Below, piece by piece: positions 62,571-64,000 of a stretch of 64,000 bases of DNA (its first letter is position 1; each line of letters opens with the position of its first letter). The position numbers and the translations under genes are program-made. The notes below the pieces were generated by a model that saw nothing but the letters and a program-made list of their open reading frames with translations, searched no databases and was not told the DNA's origin. This DNA is from Numida meleagris. Lineage: Eukaryota; Chordata; Aves; Galliformes; Numididae. The stretch covers positions 27,723,786 through 27,787,785 of the forward strand of contig NC_034412.1 in the NCBI RefSeq assembly GCF_002078875.1, read 5' to 3'.

Positions 62571-64000
62571 TGGCAGTTCAGACTGAACTGAATGTATACT
62601 GTATTGACTGTAGATCAAGAAGAGCAGCTGGCAGAAGATTGTCCCAGAAACAACACTGCAGGTGGTCAATAGGTAATGGATGGATAGAAAATGTCTGCAA
62701 ATAGCATCACAAGCCTGTATTCTTTCTAAAGGCATAGAGTCAAACCAACTAAAACAGAATAATGAACAATACTTGGTAGGTTTATTCAAGTCAGTTACTA
62801 CTGACCTTTCCACCTTCAATACCTCAGCTACAAATCCTGAAGTAGATATATGCAGTTGCAAGTCTACAAGCTAGCACGTCTTTCTGAAACAAAATTCTTT
62901 ATATTCTCCTCTGAAATATCCTGCATGTCTCAGTAACATTCCACTACATTCCACTGGCACATGTTTCTTCATCATCAACTGCTTGTGCTCTTACACTCTT
63001 CCAACTCTTTCATCAAGAAATGATGAAACAATTTATTCTTATCTGTTCCTGGTCACGTCAATCCACAGAGAGGCTATACCAGCACAACATACTTGTCCAT
63101 ACATTATTTTATACCTCAGTTATATCTTCTACACAGATATATGGTTATGTATTCCTCATAATGCCACTTGGCTGTAAACTTGACATAAATTAAGTCTATA
63201 TGGAAGAATGGTTTCCTCCTTCTGGAAGGAAGTAAATAACTTGAGCTACACCAGTAGTTGCCAAAAATCTAGATACTTCCAGTCATAAACCAATGGTTAG
63301 ATTGGGTACACAAACACTACATGAAATATTAGACTGATCTACTGCTTTGTAGGTAAGGTATACAGCTTCCCAAATTGTACAAACAGTGATGACTTTGTGG
63401 CCTGGATTTCATAACAGTATGATGATCCTAACATTAATAAGAGCATCTCACATGCAAAACAGCAAAGAGATTGCATGCATAGAGAAAGGAAGAATTAAAA
63501 AAACTGCATAACACCAACTCAGAACAATTATTATGTGAAAGCAAAAAGTTTCTGGAACCTGTCAGAAAAAAATGTAACAGACATAACCCAGGATTCTTTT
63601 CAAGGTGAAACGGCAGAGCATTTGTCTGAAACCTTTCCAAAGCCTTTTGTGAATTAATTCCAGTTTTACAGAATTTTCTTCCAGTGTTAGATGTTTTAGG
63701 GTTCTGACCTACCCAAATGTATGATAATGGATTTCATTCCTTCTAGTTTTGGATGTTAACCTTCCACATCTTCTATCACAATGAGGGGCAGATAGGTCAC
63801 TTCCAGAGAAGTACTAGAGGATGTGTACAGAGAGCTGTTCCTCGCGCCTTTGCTGCAGAATGCCCTATTTTAGCCCTAGCAGCCAATCTAGTGGGGATTG
63901 TAGCTAAGTAAACTCACTATGCATTCTATCACAACAAAGCCAATAAAAAAGAAACACAATGCAGACGTACTTGGCTGAAGAGTCAAGAGATGGGTGCATC
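62571..64000. other. AT-rich gene-free stretch to window end
   Basis: No supportable gene. The last 200 bp are somewhat less AT-biased, but no element was recognised. Confidence 0.6.

Noticed and set aside
1..64000. Search for tRNA or rRNA genes, CRISPR arrays, bacterial operons and CpG-island promoters.
   Set aside because: None was seen; composition and repeats are those of vertebrate intergenic or intronic DNA.

Overview
The window looks like nuclear DNA from a bird, most likely a galliform such as chicken. Three kinds of repeat support this. There are ten clear CR1 LINE fragments, the dominant avian retroposon, several ending in the diagnostic ATTCTATG-type octamers. There are two LTRs whose polyadenylation region resembles avian alpharetrovirus-like endogenous elements. 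There is one internally deleted mariner copy whose terminal repeats and transposase remnant match the chicken mariner family (Galluhop/Mariner1_GG) as I remember it. No SINE was seen, which is usual for birds. The rest is AT-rich, non-coding DNA without a CpG island. I could not support any host protein-coding exon, rRNA, tRNA or bacterial-type gene, so this is a gene desert or the inside of a large intron.

Layout. Two long minus-strand CR1 copies lie at 741-1763 and 2481-3290. A long, almost repeat-free AT-rich stretch runs to 16475. Short CR1 tails follow at 16475-16668 (+) and 19877-20043 (-). A solo LTR with a perfect 6-bp target duplication sits at 27822-28315 (-). A CR1 tail lies at 31360-31724 (+). 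An unusual internal-only CR1 piece lies at 38040-38475 (-). A second, shorter LTR lies at 46816-47046 (-). Two adjacent CR1 copies of different subfamilies lie at 49194-49625 and 49997-50350 (both -). An unclassified repeat of about 0.84 kb has direct copies at 51340-51975 and 55405-56300. The mariner copy lies at 56478-57019. A long CR1 at 59457-60290 (-) and a short one at 62476-62570 (-) end the list.

Nothing here works together as a pathway. All recognisable coding sequence is decayed transposon protein: CR1 reverse transcriptase pieces with frameshifts, stops and one catalytic Asp to Asn change, and a mariner transposase N-terminus with an early stop. The least explained item is the pair of unclassified direct repeats at 51-56 kb. 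They share a 78-bp perfectly identical core inside otherwise diverged copies, and the second copy carries related sequence at both ends, as if it came from a tandem array. Family names are given from memory of the consensus sequences and were not checked against a library.
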